DNA of 64,000 bases, from contig NZ_JACCCG010000004.1 of the NCBI RefSeq assembly GCF_013410955.1, positions 1 to 64,000 of the forward strand. The letters run 5' to 3'. Of this stretch, positions 55,158 through 64,000 are shown piece by piece. Position 1 is the stretch's first letter, and every line of letters starts with the position of its first letter. The stretch is from Microbacterium sp. AK009 (GTDB lineage: Bacteria; Actinomycetota; Actinomycetes; Actinomycetales; Microbacteriaceae). A model generated the notes under the pieces. It was given only the letters and a program-made list of their open reading frames with translations. It was not told the DNA's origin and ran no database searches. The position numbers were made by a program, and so were the translations under genes.

Positions 55158-58100
55158 GTGACCGTGACATCCGGTGCCCCATCCCCCACTCCACGCCGAC
55201 CGAGACGGAGGGCCCGGATGCTCGGCGCCGGCCTGCTCTCGGGGGCCCTCGCGCTGAGCGGTGCGGGCTTCGCCCTGCCGGCGCAGGCCGCGGTGAGCGT
55301 CGACGCCACCGTCCTCATCAACGAGGTCTACGGCGGCGGCGGCAACAGCGGTGCGGCGTTCAGCCGCGACTTCGTCGAGCTGGTCAACACCGGAGACACC
55401 GCGGTCGACCTCGGATCGTGGAGCGTGCAGTACGCGTCGTTCTCCGGTTCATCGTGGCAGGTCACCCCCCTGACGGGGATGACGATCGAGGCGGGCGGCA
55501 CGCTCCTCGTCGGCCAGGCGACCGGAAGCAACACCTCTCTCCCCGGATTCGACGCCGACGTCGAGGGAACCATCCCGATGTCGGGCGAGCGGGGCAAGGT
55601 CGCCCTGGTCGACTCTGCTGAGGCTCTATCGGTTGGATTGAATGTCGCCGCGCTGCCCCAGGTCGTGGACTACCTCGGGTGGGGCGATGCGACGGACTCC
55701 GCCGGAAGCCCCGCTCCCGCCACGACGAACGCTCAGAGCGTCTCGCGCGACGCGGAGAGCTCGCACACTGCGGACAACTCCGTCGACTTCACCGTCGGCA
55801 CGCCGACGCCCGAGGGCGCGGGGGGCGATGTCGATCCCGAGCCGACTCCCGATCCCGAGCCGACTCCCGATCCCGAGCCGACCGACCCCGCCACGGTCTC
55901 GATCGCCGAGATCCAGGGCACCGGCGCTGCGACCCCGCTGAACGGCCAGACGGTCGTCACCGAAGGGGTCGTCACGGCGCACTACCCGACGGGCGGCCTC
56001 GCCGGCTTCGTCATCCAGTCCCCGGGCACCGGCGGCGTGGCAGGCGCCGCGTCCGACGCGGTCTTCGTCTACGCCCCCGAGACGGTGGGTCAGGTCGCCC
56101 TCGGCCAGACCGTCCGCGTGACGGGGCTTGCCACCGAGTTCAACGGACTCACCCAGGTCGACATCCGCACCGGAGGCGTCGAGGTCATCGCAGACGGTGC
56201 CCCGGTCACGCCGCTCGTCACCGGCTGGCCGGCCGACGACGCGGGCCGCGAAGCGCTGGAGTCGATGCTGATCCAGCCCGAGGGGACGTTCACCGTCACC
56301 GACACCTACGGCACGAACCAGTACGGCGAGGTGCCCCTCGCCTTCGGCGACAGCCCGCTCCTCCAGCCCACCGAGGTGGCACTCCCGGGCTCGCCCGAGG
56401 CCGCAGCGGTCGCTGCCGACAACGCCGCCCGGCGCGTCGTCCTCGACGACGGAGCGAGCACCAACTTCCTCTCCGCGGCCAACGCCGGCCTCACCCCGCC
56501 GTACGTCTCGCTCACCGAGCCGGTCGTCGTGGGAGCCTCGGTCACCTTCACCTCACCGGTGATCGTCGACTACCGCAACAACGCTTTCAAGCTCAACCCG
56601 ACCTCGCCGCTCACGGGTGATGGATCGGGCGCCGCCGACGGCGTGGAGTTCGACGACGTCCGCACCGCCGCCCCGGAAGAGGTCGGCGGCGACATCAGCG
56701 TGGCATCCTTCAACGTCCTGAACTACTTCACCACCCTCGGCACCGACAGCGCCTCGTGCACGGCGTTCCAGAGCCCCGACGGCTCGGAGCTGAACAACGT
56801 CCGCGACGGATGCGACCAGCGCGGGGCGTGGGATGCCGCGGACTTCGCACGTCAGCAGTCCAAGATCGTTTCGGCGATCAACGCCCTCGACGCCTCGGTC
56901 GTGGGCCTCATGGAGATCGAGAACTCGGCGGCGCTGGGCGAGGAGACCGACGAGGCCCTGTCGAGCCTCGTCGACGCCCTCAACGACGCCGCGGGAACGG
57001 ATCGCTGGGCTTTCGTCCCGTCCTCCGACGAGCTTCCGGATGCCTCCGGTCTGGACGTGATCACCAACGCGATCATCTACCAGCCCGGAGAAGTGAACAC
57101 TGTCGGCGACGCCCGTGCGCTCGGGGACGAGTCGGGTGCGGACGGCGCGTTCCAGAACGCGCGCGAACCCATCGGTCAGGTCTTCTCCCCGGCCGAGGGC
57201 GGCGAGGAGTTCCTCTTCGTCGTGAACCACTTCAAGTCCAAGGGCTCGGTCGGACCGTGGCCAGGCGACGTCGACTCCGGTGACGGACAGGGCACCTCGA
57301 ACGAGTCGCGCGTGCGACAGGCGACGGCTCTGGCGGAGTGGGTCGAGGAGGTCCAGGGCGACACCGCGTCGGTGATCCTCGCCGGTGACTTCAACTCGTA
57401 CGGGCAGGAGGACCCGATGCGGGTGCTCTACGAGGCAGGCTACGCCGACGCAGAGCAGGGCGACGAGTACAGCTACGTGTTCCAGGGGCTCTCGGGCTCG
57501 CTCGACCACATCCTCGTGAACGAGGCCGCGTCGGCCCGCCAGACCGGCGCGGACGTCTGGAACGTCAACGCCGGCGAGGCGCTCGCGCTCGAGTACTCGC
57601 GCTTCGGCTACCACGGCGCGGAGTTCCACGCCGACGACCCGTACCGCTCGAGCGACCACGATCCGGTCAAGGTCGGCCTGAGCGCCGGTGCCCAGGCGCC
57701 CGTCGAGGTCGACATCCTCACGATCAACGACTTCCACGGTCGCCTCGAGGCCAACCCCTCCGGCCCCGAGGCGGGCGCCGCGGTGATCGCGGGCGCGGTG
57801 GACGCGAAGAAGGCCGAGAACCCGAACACCCTGTTCGTCTCCGCGGGAGACAACATCGGCGCATCGACCTTCACGTCGTTCATCCAGCAGGACAATCCGA
57901 CCATCGACACGCTGGTGGCTTCGGGTCTCGACCTCTCGGTCGTGGGCAACCATGAATTCGACCGCGGTTTCGACGACCTGCTGAACCGGGTGCTCCCCCG
58001 CTTCGGCGGCAACACCGACCCGGAGAATGTGACGGACGAGCAGCGCGCGGCCGGTCAGGACTTCGGTCTGGGCGCCAACGTGTACGCCGCGGGCACCACC

Positions 58101-59519
58101 GACCCGGTGCTGCCGGAATACGCGCTGCGCGAGATCGACGGGGTGAGCGTCGCCTTCATCGGCACCGTGACCCCCGACACCGCCACGATGGTCGACCCCT
58201 CCGGCATCGCCGACATCGAGTTCGGCGATCAGCTGGAGGCCGCCAACCGCGTCGCCGACGAATTGGCCGACACCGTCGACCCCGACGTCATGGTGCTGCT
58301 GACCCACTCGGGCGCGGCGACCGGTGACTGCGCGCAGCTCGCGGCGGACGCGCAAGGGTTCGGCGACCTGGCAACCGGCGCCTCGCCCCTCATCGACGCC
58401 ATCGTCTCGGCGCACACGCACCAGACGTACGCGTGCGAGGTTCCCGTGGACGGCACCGACCGGACTCGCCCGGTCATCCAGGCCTCGGAGTACGGCAAGG
58501 CCATGGGTCAGCTGTCGCTGAGCTACGACGTCGAGACCGACGAGCTGATCTCGATCGAAGGGACGACCTTCCCGCTGAAGGACGCCTTCCCCGCCGATGC
58601 GGAGATCGCCGCTCAGGTCGCCGGCTACGTCGAGACGGCCAGCGAGCTCGGGTCCGCCCCTATCGGATCGATCACGGGCGACATCCTGCGTGGCGGCACG
58701 CCCCCGGGCGCCGACCGCGGCGTGGAGTCGTCGATGGGCAACTGGGTCGCCGACGTCTATCTCTGGGCCACCAGCGAGAACCCTGCCTTCGGCGGTACGC
58801 CGGCGCAGATCGCGCTGATGAACCCGGGCGGACTGCGCGCCGACCTCCTGGTCGGAGACGACGGTGTCGTCACCTACAAGGAGGCGGCCGATGTACAGCC
58901 GTTCGCGAACACGCTCGTCACGGTGACGCTCACCGGCGCGCAGCTCGAAGAGATCTTGACGCAGCAGTGGAAGGCGACGGGCGATCGCCCGAAGCTGCAC
59001 CTCGGTGTGTCCGAGGGCTTCAGCTACGAATACGTGGAAGGCGAGCCGGCGGCGGGCCAGACTGTCGCCCGCTCGGGGACCATCGTCTCGATGAGCTACC
59101 AGGGCGAGCCGATCGCGCCGACCGACACCTTCACGGTCGTCACGAACTCCTTCCTCGCCAACGGCGGAGACGGGTTCCCGACGTTCACCGAGGGAACCGA
59201 CCGCACCGACACCGGCCAAATCGACCTGGACGCCACCCTGGCCTACTTCCAGGCGCTGGAGACGGTCGATCCGGCACCGCTCGGCCGAGCGATCATGGCG
59301 ACCGACGTCCCGACCGAGCCGGGTGAGGGCGGCACTCCCGGCACTCCCGGTCAGCCCGGTCAGCCCGGCCAGCCGGGCACGGGCAGCCAGGCGGGCGACC
59401 CGCTCGCCGTGACCGGTGCGCAGCTGCCGCTCGGGGTCGCGCTCGGTGGCGTCCTGCTCCTGGTCGCCGGCGGGGTGTTCTTCGCCCTGCGCCGACGGAC
59501 GCTGCCCGTCGAGCGGTGA
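55158..59519 (+). CDS. cell-wall-anchored ExeM/NucH-type nuclease fused to 5'-nucleotidase, 1453 aa
   Basis: This very large exported enzyme has a signal peptide ending near ALPAQA-AVS. A lamin-tail domain (about 50-175; INEVYGGGGNSG) and a DPEPTP repeat linker (about 226-242, encoded by 18-bp repeats) follow. An OB-like region and an endonuclease/exonuclease/phosphatase domain come next (ASFNVLNYFTTLG near 515, to SSDHDPVKV near 838). A metallophosphatase/UshA part (TINDFHGRLEANP near 850, GNHEFDRG near 930, HTHQTY) and a 5'-nucleotidase C-terminal domain complete it. The tail has a Gly/Pro/Gln linker, LAVTG near 1414, a membrane helix and RRR, a sortase signal. It probably digests external DNA and releases nucleosides and phosphate. 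The GTG at 55158 with AGGAG is preferred. Confidence 0.93.
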   Translation: MTVTSGAPSPTPRRPRRRARMLGAGLLSGALALSGAGFALPAQAAVSVDATVLINEVYGGGGNSGAAFSRDFVELVNTGDTAVDLGSWSVQYASFSGSSWQVTPLTGMTIEAGGTLLVGQATGSNTSLPGFDADVEGTIPMSGERGKVALVDSAEALSVGLNVAALPQVVDYLGWGDATDSAGSPAPATTNAQSVSRDAESSHTADNSVDFTVGTPTPEGAGGDVDPEPTPDPEPTPDPEPTDPATVSIAEIQGTGAATPLNGQTVVTEGVVTAHYPTGGLAGFVIQSPGTGGVAGAASDAVFVYAPETVGQVALGQTVRVTGLATEFNGLTQVDIRTGGVEVIADGAPVTPLVTGWPADDAGREALESMLIQPEGTFTVTDTYGTNQYGEVPLAFGDSPLLQPTEVALPGSPEAAAVAADNAARRVVLDDGASTNFLSAANAGLTPPYVSLTEPVVVGASVTFTSPVIVDYRNNAFKLNPTSPLTGDGSGAADGVEFDDVRTAAPEEVGGDISVASFNVLNYFTTLGTDSASCTAFQSPDGSELNNVRDGCDQRGAWDAADFARQQSKIVSAINALDASVVGLMEIENSAALGEETDEALSSLVDALNDAAGTDRWAFVPSSDELPDASGLDVITNAIIYQPGEVNTVGDARALGDESGADGAFQNAREPIGQVFSPAEGGEEFLFVVNHFKSKGSVGPWPGDVDSGDGQGTSNESRVRQATALAEWVEEVQGDTASVILAGDFNSYGQEDPMRVLYEAGYADAEQGDEYSYVFQGLSGSLDHILVNEAASARQTGADVWNVNAGEALALEYSRFGYHGAEFHADDPYRSSDHDPVKVGLSAGAQAPVEVDILTINDFHGRLEANPSGPEAGAAVIAGAVDAKKAENPNTLFVSAGDNIGASTFTSFIQQDNPTIDTLVASGLDLSVVGNHEFDRGFDDLLNRVLPRFGGNTDPENVTDEQRAAGQDFGLGANVYAAGTTDPVLPEYALREIDGVSVAFIGTVTPDTATMVDPSGIADIEFGDQLEAANRVADELADTVDPDVMVLLTHSGAATGDCAQLAADAQGFGDLATGASPLIDAIVSAHTHQTYACEVPVDGTDRTRPVIQASEYGKAMGQLSLSYDVETDELISIEGTTFPLKDAFPADAEIAAQVAGYVETASELGSAPIGSITGDILRGGTPPGADRGVESSMGNWVADVYLWATSENPAFGGTPAQIALMNPGGLRADLLVGDDGVVTYKEAADVQPFANTLVTVTLTGAQLEEILTQQWKATGDRPKLHLGVSEGFSYEYVEGEPAAGQTVARSGTIVSMSYQGEPIAPTDTFTVVTNSFLANGGDGFPTFTEGTDRTDTGQIDLDATLAYFQALETVDPAPLGRAIMATDVPTEPGEGGTPGTPGQPGQPGQPGTGSQAGDPLAVTGAQLPLGVALGGVLLLVAGGVFFALRRRTLPVER

Positions 59520-59541
59520 TCTGACGACGCACCCTCACAGC

Positions 59542-59571
59542 GACGGCCCCCACCTCCCGGCGGGGGCCGTC
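59542..59571. terminator. intrinsic terminator after the nuclease gene
   Basis: GACGGCCCCC/GGGGGCCGTC, a perfect 10-bp stem with a 10-nt loop, lies 22 bp after the stop codon and just before the hydrolase gene. Confidence 0.85.
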
Positions 59572-59597
59572 GTCGTGGGTGGCGCGACGACCGTATC

Positions 59598-60347
59598 GTG
59601 GATCCCATGGGGGTCCAGGTCGTGTTCGTCCACGGCATCCGCACGTCGGCCACCATGTGGCGGGCCCAGGTCGAGTACCTCCGGTCTCGGGATGTGTCCG
59701 TGACCGCCGTCGATCTTCCCGGACACGGCACCCGCCGCGGAGAGCTGTTCACCCTCGACGGCGCATTCGAGACGATCGACCGCGCCGTCCGCGCGGCGGC
59801 CGCATCCGGGCCGGTGCTTCTCGTCGCGCACTCGATGGGCGGCCTCGTCAGCATCGACTACGTCGGGCAGGACGATCCGCCACCGGTCGCGGGTTTCGTC
59901 GCCGCATCCTGCACCGCGATCCCGCGGGGCGTGGGCCTGGCCACATACCGCTTCCTCGCCCGACGCTTCGACGCACTGCCGGACCGCGGCATGTGGCTGA
60001 CGAACTACGTCCTGGACCGCACCCTCCCCCACGAGACCCGACCGGACTTCGGTGCGGGCGGCTATGCCTTCGATGCCCAGGACGTGGCGCTGCGGAGCCT
60101 GTCGGTCCTCGATCTCCTGCGCGCACTCGGCCGCATCGAGGTTCCGCTGTGGTTCATCAACGGCCAGTACGACCAGCTGCGTGTGAACGAGCGGCTCTTC
60201 CTGCGCATCGCGACACACGCCGAACTCATTGTCGTGCCGCGCACCAGCCACCTCGTCACCGCGATGCGTCCGCGCGTGTTCAACGCCCTGCTGGGAGTGG
60301 CCATCGCCACGCTCGAGCAGGACGGTGGGCAGGACACCCGCACCTGA
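59598..60347 (+). CDS. alpha/beta hydrolase, 249 aa
   Basis: This protein has the alpha/beta-hydrolase fold. Signs are an oxyanion segment [21 protein letters not shown], and the nucleophile elbow VAHSMGG, with Ser near residue 98. The acid ([10 protein letters not shown], Asp) and the catalytic His (PRTSHLV) follow at the expected places. The substrate is unknown. Either the GTG at 59598 or the ATG 9 nt later may start it. It is single, between the nuclease and rpsT. Confidence 0.9.
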   Translation: MDPMGVQVVFVHGIRTSATMWRAQVEYLRSRDVSVTAVDLPGHGTRRGELFTLDGAFETIDRAVRAAAASGPVLLVAHSMGGLVSIDYVGQDDPPPVAGFVAASCTAIPRGVGLATYRFLARRFDALPDRGMWLTNYVLDRTLPHETRPDFGAGGYAFDAQDVALRSLSVLDLLRALGRIEVPLWFINGQYDQLRVNERLFLRIATHAELIVVPRTSHLVTAMRPRVFNALLGVAIATLEQDGGQDTRT

Positions 60348-60462
60348 CCTGGTAGACTCCTTGTTTGGCTTGCGTGTGGGTTCGCCCTCACGACCGCCTC
60401 GCGACGGCCCTCTCCTGTCGCCGGGCATCTCATCCAACCTTCGAACGAAAGAACGTCGACAC

Positions 60463-60723
60463 GTGGCGAACATCAAGTCGCAGATCAAGCGCAACAAGAC
60501 CAACGAGAAGGCGCGCGAGCGCAACAAGGCCGTGAAGAGCGAGCTGCGGACCGAGATCCGCCGCACGCGCGAGGCCGTCGCCACCGGCGACAAGGCGACC
60601 GCCGAGAAGGCGCTGGCCAAGGCGACCAAGAAGCTCGACAAGGCCGTCAGCAAGGGTGTCATCCACCAGAACCAGGCTGCGAACCGCAAGTCGGCGATCG
60701 CGAAGCAGGTCGCGTCGCTCTGA
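60463..60723 (+). CDS. rpsT: 30S ribosomal protein S20
   Basis: S20 binds 16S rRNA early in 30S assembly. The sequence [20 protein letters not shown] and the Lys/Ala-rich helices are diagnostic. A GTG start at 60463 gives 86 residues. A leader of about 110 nt separates it from the hydrolase gene and may carry autoregulatory structure, as in other S20 genes. A strong terminator follows. Confidence 0.97.
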   Translation: MANIKSQIKRNKTNEKARERNKAVKSELRTEIRRTREAVATGDKATAEKALAKATKKLDKAVSKGVIHQNQAANRKSAIAKQVASL

Positions 60724-60736
60724 CGTCGTAGACATG

Positions 60737-60768
60737 GAACGGCCCGTCTCCTCGGAGGCGGGCCGTTC
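60737..60768. terminator. intrinsic terminator after rpsT
   Basis: GAACGGCCCG/CGGGCCGTTC, a perfect 10-bp stem with a 12-nt loop, lies 13 bp after the rpsT stop. It may also end holA transcripts from the other strand. Confidence 0.9.
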
Positions 60769-60812
60769 GTTCGTCCTGTGGCGACGATCCGGCGTGGTCG
60801 TCGCCGCGGGTC

Positions 60813-61868
60813 TCAGCCGGGTGCCCCGGCGAACGGCTCGCGAGTGGCGATGACTGTGACCAGTCGCTCGAGGGCGAAGACGGGGTCACGTGAGGCGCCC
60901 TTTACCTCCGCGTCCGCTCGAGCCGCCGCCTGGATCGCCATACCCAGTGTGGACTCCGACCACCCCGACAGGTCGCGGCGCGCTCGGTCCACCTGCCAGT
61001 CCTTCAGTCCGAGCCGCGCCGCCAGTGCCGACGACGGCTCGCGGTGCCCTGCGATGCGCGCCATGGTGCGCAGTTTCGACGCGATCGCCGCGACGAGGGG
61101 CACCGGATCGGCTCCCGAGGCGAGGGCATGGCGGAGGGCGATGAGCGCCTCGCCGTAGCGACCCGCAATGGCGGTGTCGGCGACGGTGAACGCTGAGGTC
61201 TCGACACGTCCGCCGTAGTAGCGCGCGACGGTCTGCTCGGTGATGTCATCCGCGACGTCGGCGATGAGCTGCTGGCATGCGGCAGCCAACTCGGTGAGGT
61301 CGTCGGCGAACGCGGACACCAGGGCACGCAGTGCGCCGGGCGCGATGCGCTTGCGCGCCTGGGTGAACTCGGCCGCGGCGAAGTCGAACCGGTCCGACTC
61401 CCGCTTGAGCGCCGGACAGGCGATCTCGACGCCGCCTCCCTTCCCGGCCCGGACGGCGTCCAACAGCTTCTTGCCGCGAACACTCGCGCCGGTGTGGCGC
61501 AGGAGCACGGTCGCCCCCTCCTGCGGGTGCGCGAGGTAGGCCAGAGCTTCGGTGAGGAACGCGTCGGAGCATCTCTCCACGCCGAGGACCCGCACGAGAC
61601 GCGGCTCACCGAACAGGGACGGGGACGTCAGGGCGAGCAGCGAACCGGCCGCGTAGTCGTCCGCTCGGATGTCGGACACTTCGAGACTCGCGTCCTCCGC
61701 GCGCAGATAGTCGCGGAGCCCGGCGATGGCCCGCTCGGCGCAGACCTCCTCCGGGCCTGACACGAGGACGATCGGCGCGGGGTGCGGTTCGCGCCAGGAC
61801 AGCTGCGGGATGGCGCTGCGCGGCGCCGGGGAGCGGGCAGCCGAGCGAGACGAGGAGCGGGCCGGCAT
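60813..61868 (-). CDS. holA: DNA polymerase III subunit delta
   Basis: HolA is the clamp-loader delta subunit that opens the sliding clamp. The start of the conserved part is PIVLVSGPEEVCAERAIAGL, followed by SLFGEPRLVRVLGVE and GATVLLRHTGASVRGKKLLD. The C-terminal helical domain contains LRTMARIAGH and LGLKDWQVDRARRD. The ATG at 61868 fits the family length (351). It follows comEC by 10 bp, the usual comEC-holA-rpsT order. Confidence 0.92.
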   Translation of the reverse strand: MPARSSSRSAARSPAPRSAIPQLSWREPHPAPIVLVSGPEEVCAERAIAGLRDYLRAEDASLEVSDIRADDYAAGSLLALTSPSLFGEPRLVRVLGVERCSDAFLTEALAYLAHPQEGATVLLRHTGASVRGKKLLDAVRAGKGGGVEIACPALKRESDRFDFAAAEFTQARKRIAPGALRALVSAFADDLTELAAACQQLIADVADDITEQTVARYYGGRVETSAFTVADTAIAGRYGEALIALRHALASGADPVPLVAAIASKLRTMARIAGHREPSSALAARLGLKDWQVDRARRDLSGWSESTLGMAIQAAARADAEVKGASRDPVFALERLVTVIATREPFAGAPG

Positions 61869-61878
61869 GCGGTCCAGC

Positions 61879-64000
61879 CTAGCGAGCGCCGCCGACAGGC
61901 CTCTCCGGCGCTGCGCGCCCGCCGTCGCGGAAGATCCGCAGTCGATCGTCGTCGAGCCACAGGGCGACCAGGCCGTCCTCATCCGTTCGGGCGACCGCCG
62001 TCCCCGTCGCCGCCAGTGCACGGAGGATGTCCTCACGAGGGTGCCCGTGGCGGTTTCCCTGCCCCACGGTGATCAGCGCGGCAGCCGCGTCGACGTCGTC
62101 GTAGAGCGGAACGTGCTGATCGGCGCTGCCGTGATGGGCGACTTTGACCAGATCGTAGGAGTCGGAAAGCACCCCGTCATCGACGAGCGCCCGCTGCGGA
62201 GCCGCCGAGAGATCGCCGAGGAGCAGGACGCTGGGAATCCCGGCGCCGTGGACGTCGAGCACCACGCTCGCGTCGTTGCCGGGCGGAAACGCGGGCGAGT
62301 TCCTGCGGGGCCAGAGGGTGCGCCATGTCGCATCGCCGAGCCGGCCCGAGGTGCCCTGATGGACCTCCTGGACGTCGGCGCCGCCGGTGACGAGAGCGGA
62401 GCGCACGCGCGCGGCCGACGCGCCGTCGAGGGGGCCGTGGATGACGGTGCCGACACGCCCGACGACCGCGTCGACGCCCCCGGTGTGATCGATGTCGAAG
62501 TGGGTGAGCACGAGGAGATCGATCCGGTTGACGCCCACCCGGTCGAGACACGCGCCCAGCGCGACGGGATCGGGCCCGGTGTCGACGAGGGCCACCGAAC
62601 CGGCGGAGCGGACGAGCACCGCGTCACCCTGACCGATGTCGCAGGCGATGACGTCCCACGCTCCCGGCAGGGTGAGGGGGCCTGCGAGCGTGCGGAGCGC
62701 GGTCGTTCCCGACACGATCCCGAGGGTGAGCGCGAGAGCGAGGCCGGAGGTCAGGCGGAGGGCGCGGAGAGCTCCCCGCCGACGGGGGCGGACCGCCACG
62801 AGGACCCAGACCGCTGCGCCGGCTGCGGCCAGCGTCAACAGACCTCCGATCCCGCCGATCCACGGTGCCTCCGCCGCTGGGAGCGCGGAGGCGGTCTCCG
62901 CGACGGCGGCGATCCACGCCGCAGGGATCCAGGCGAGGGCCGCCAGGCCCGACTGCAGGAGCGGGATCATCGGGGACAGACACGCCAGGAGTCCGACGAT
63001 CGTCGCCACGGGCGCCGCCGGCGCCGCGAGGACGTTCGCGAGGACGCCGTAGAGCGGAATGGTCGGCTGAACGAGGACGAGGAGCGGACCGCAGGCGATC
63101 TGCGCGGCGATCGGCACGGACAGGATGAGGGCGAGCGGAGCGGGGAGAACCCGTGCCAGCCCAGCCGCCAACGGCGGAGCGAGAACGAGGAGCGAGCCGG
63201 TGGCCACCACCGAAAGGGCGAACCCCAGTGAGATGGACAGCCACGGGTCGAGGGCGAGGAGCGACACCACCGCCAGGCTCAGCACAGCCAACCCGATGCC
63301 GGAGCGACCCAGGAGCACGGCGAGCATCGCCACTGCCGCCATGACGCCCGCCCGCACCACACTCGGTTCCGGCGTGACGAGGACGACGAAGCCGCCGAGG
63401 GCCGCAAGAGCCAGCATCGTCCGCGCGCCGCGTCGCAAGCCGAGCGCGGCGCCGAGGAGGTAGGCCACGCCGACGACGAGTGCGCAGTTGGCACCCGAGA
63501 CGGCGGTGAGGTGCGACAGCGACGATTTGGTCATCGCCGTCTCGAGCTCCTCGGTGACCAGCCGCGTGTCACCGACCGCGAGCCCCGGGATCAGCGCGCG
63601 TCCCGGGTCGGGAAGCCCGCTCACGGCCGCGACGAGTCCGCTGCGCAGGTCCGAAGCCACGGCGAGGATGCCGGTCGGGGGCCGGATCACGACCGGTGTC
63701 GTGCTGGCGCGGAGGACGAGCGCGGCGCGGTCGCCGGCGAACGGCCGATCGGCGACGCCGGCGAGCCGGACTCGGGCGCCGACGTCGAGCTCGGGAAGGA
63801 CGTCACGATCGGAATCGGCCAAGACGACGCTCACCGCCACCGCCCCGGCGCCGCTCGGGGCGTGCTCACCCGTCTCAAGGGAGAGTGCGACCGCATCGAA
63901 GGCCCACTCCGCGGCACCGCGACGCTCGACCTTGCCGGTGACGAGGACCTCCGCCTCCACGCTCCGCCCGACCGGAACGCGCTCCTGCGCCTCCCTGGCG
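61879..64000 (-). CDS. comEC: ComEC/Rec2-family competence protein, 5' end outside the window
   Basis: ComEC is the inner-membrane DNA channel for natural transformation. The frame is open to the right window edge, so the N-terminal membrane segments are missing here and at least 707 residues are present. Seen are an OB-like domain (VTGKVERRGAAEW), the competence membrane domain with HLTAVSGANCALVVG and about ten helices, and a C-terminal metallo-beta-lactamase-like domain. That domain shows ACDIGQGDAVLVRS, VDTGPDP, LTHFDIDHTGG and KVAHHGSADQH. The gene is followed by holA 10 bp later. Whether the organism is transformable cannot be told from this gene alone. Confidence 0.94.
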   Translation of the reverse strand, partial: AREAQERVPVGRSVEAEVLVTGKVERRGAAEWAFDAVALSLETGEHAPSGAGAVAVSVVLADSDRDVLPELDVGARVRLAGVADRPFAGDRAALVLRASTTPVVIRPPTGILAVASDLRSGLVAAVSGLPDPGRALIPGLAVGDTRLVTEELETAMTKSSLSHLTAVSGANCALVVGVAYLLGAALGLRRGARTMLALAALGGFVVLVTPEPSVVRAGVMAAVAMLAVLLGRSGIGLAVLSLAVVSLLALDPWLSISLGFALSVVATGSLLVLAPPLAAGLARVLPAPLALILSVPIAAQIACGPLLVLVQPTIPLYGVLANVLAAPAAPVATIVGLLACLSPMIPLLQSGLAALAWIPAAWIAAVAETASALPAAEAPWIGGIGGLLTLAAAGAAVWVLVAVRPRRRGALRALRLTSGLALALTLGIVSGTTALRTLAGPLTLPGAWDVIACDIGQGDAVLVRSAGSVALVDTGPDPVALGACLDRVGVNRIDLLVLTHFDIDHTGGVDAVVGRVGTVIHGPLDGASAARVRSALVTGGADVQEVHQGTSGRLGDATWRTLWPRRNSPAFPPGNDASVVLDVHGAGIPSVLLLGDLSAAPQRALVDDGVLSDSYDLVKVAHHGSADQHVPLYDDVDAAAALITVGQGNRHGHPREDILRALAATGTAVARTDEDGLVALWLDDDRLRIFRDGGRAAPERPVGGAR

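Noticed and set aside
55834..55884. Short-period repeat that could suggest a CRISPR-like or regulatory array
   Set aside because: It is the coding sequence of the DPEPTP linker inside the surface nuclease, in frame with period 18, so it is a protein repeat. No CRISPR array is present in the window.
56553..59219. 888-codon minus-strand open frame opposite the nuclease/nucleotidase gene
   Set aside because: Antisense shadow, Arg/Val/Gly-rich, with no recognisable domain; the plus strand carries several catalytic motifs.
60348..60462. Possible ribosomal-protein leader or riboswitch before rpsT
   Set aside because: A leader of about 110 nt exists, but I could not draw a convincing conserved structure, so no RNA element is called.
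61726..63231. 501-codon plus-strand open frame opposite comEC
   Set aside because: Arg/Gly/Asp-rich shadow; comEC shows membrane helices and metallo-beta-lactamase motifs on the minus strand.

Overview
The window is a 64-kb piece of a high-GC chromosome. It most likely comes from an actinobacterium of the family Microbacteriaceae, and the gene content fits Microbacterium best. Support for this: the PucR-type regulator (FasR-like) followed by fabD-fabH-acpP-fabF, with a homodimeric aceE upstream; glnE beside an alpha-type glnA; polyphosphate glucokinase; a DUF3145 gene; an F420-type luciferase-like oxidoreductase; an HrcA/CIRCE-controlled dnaJ; a short PolA-like polymerase; and tRNA genes of which two lack an encoded CCA. 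No rRNA, CRISPR array or intact transposase was seen.

Layout. Positions 1-4178 are a sparse accessory stretch. It holds two hypothetical genes, a TetR regulator facing a divergent unknown gene across a region full of TTTGGT/ACCAAA half-sites, a small helicase-associated-domain protein and a small excisionase-like HTH protein. A nested inverted repeat (4062-4131) closes it. From 4179 the core chromosome begins: a multispanning membrane protein converging on three translationally coupled membrane-anchored proteins, then glnE-glnA, a SPOR-like small protein, ppgK, the RNase P RNA gene on the minus strand, a PolA-like polymerase with a zinc-ribbon coiled-coil protein, and an F420 oxidoreductase. 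tRNA-Val and the aceE / fasR-like / fabD-fabH-acpP-fabF fatty-acid block follow, ended by a strong terminator.

Positions 24.8-34.0 kb mix conserved and variable genes: DUF3145, a putative iron-controlled Fe(II)/2-oxoglutarate oxygenase, a solitary DUF262/DUF1524 (GmrSD-like) protein, tRNA-Met, a NIPA/DMT transporter, peptide deformylase, a VOC protein, a secreted protein with a two-TM partner gene, a broken HIT-family gene, tRNA-Asn and an orphan ABC ATPase. Positions 34.1-40.7 kb carry dusB-dgt-dnaG, a glutathione peroxidase, a FrnE-like protein, uppS and recO. Then come a TRIC channel and leuA, preceded by a leucine-rich leader peptide.

Positions 44.0-54.9 kb are a long minus-strand housekeeping series: lepA, DUF1990, hemW, CIRCE, hrcA, dnaJ, rsmE, HIT, phoH, ybeY, CNNM/CorC and era, mostly overlapping or nearly touching. 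A very large cell-wall-anchored nuclease/5'-nucleotidase and an alpha/beta hydrolase lie between lepA and rpsT. The window ends in holA and the 3' part of comEC, which runs off the right edge.

Themes: glnE/glnA handle nitrogen; aceE, the FasR-like regulator and fab genes link pyruvate to fatty acids; the era-ybeY-phoH-rsmE-lepA-dnaJ set serves ribosome assembly, RNA metabolism and protein quality control. The most unusual points are the accessory genes between 24 and 33 kb, the leuA leader peptide, and the single-base lesions around 32.2-33.0 kb. All functional statements rest on motif recognition by eye; no database search was run.
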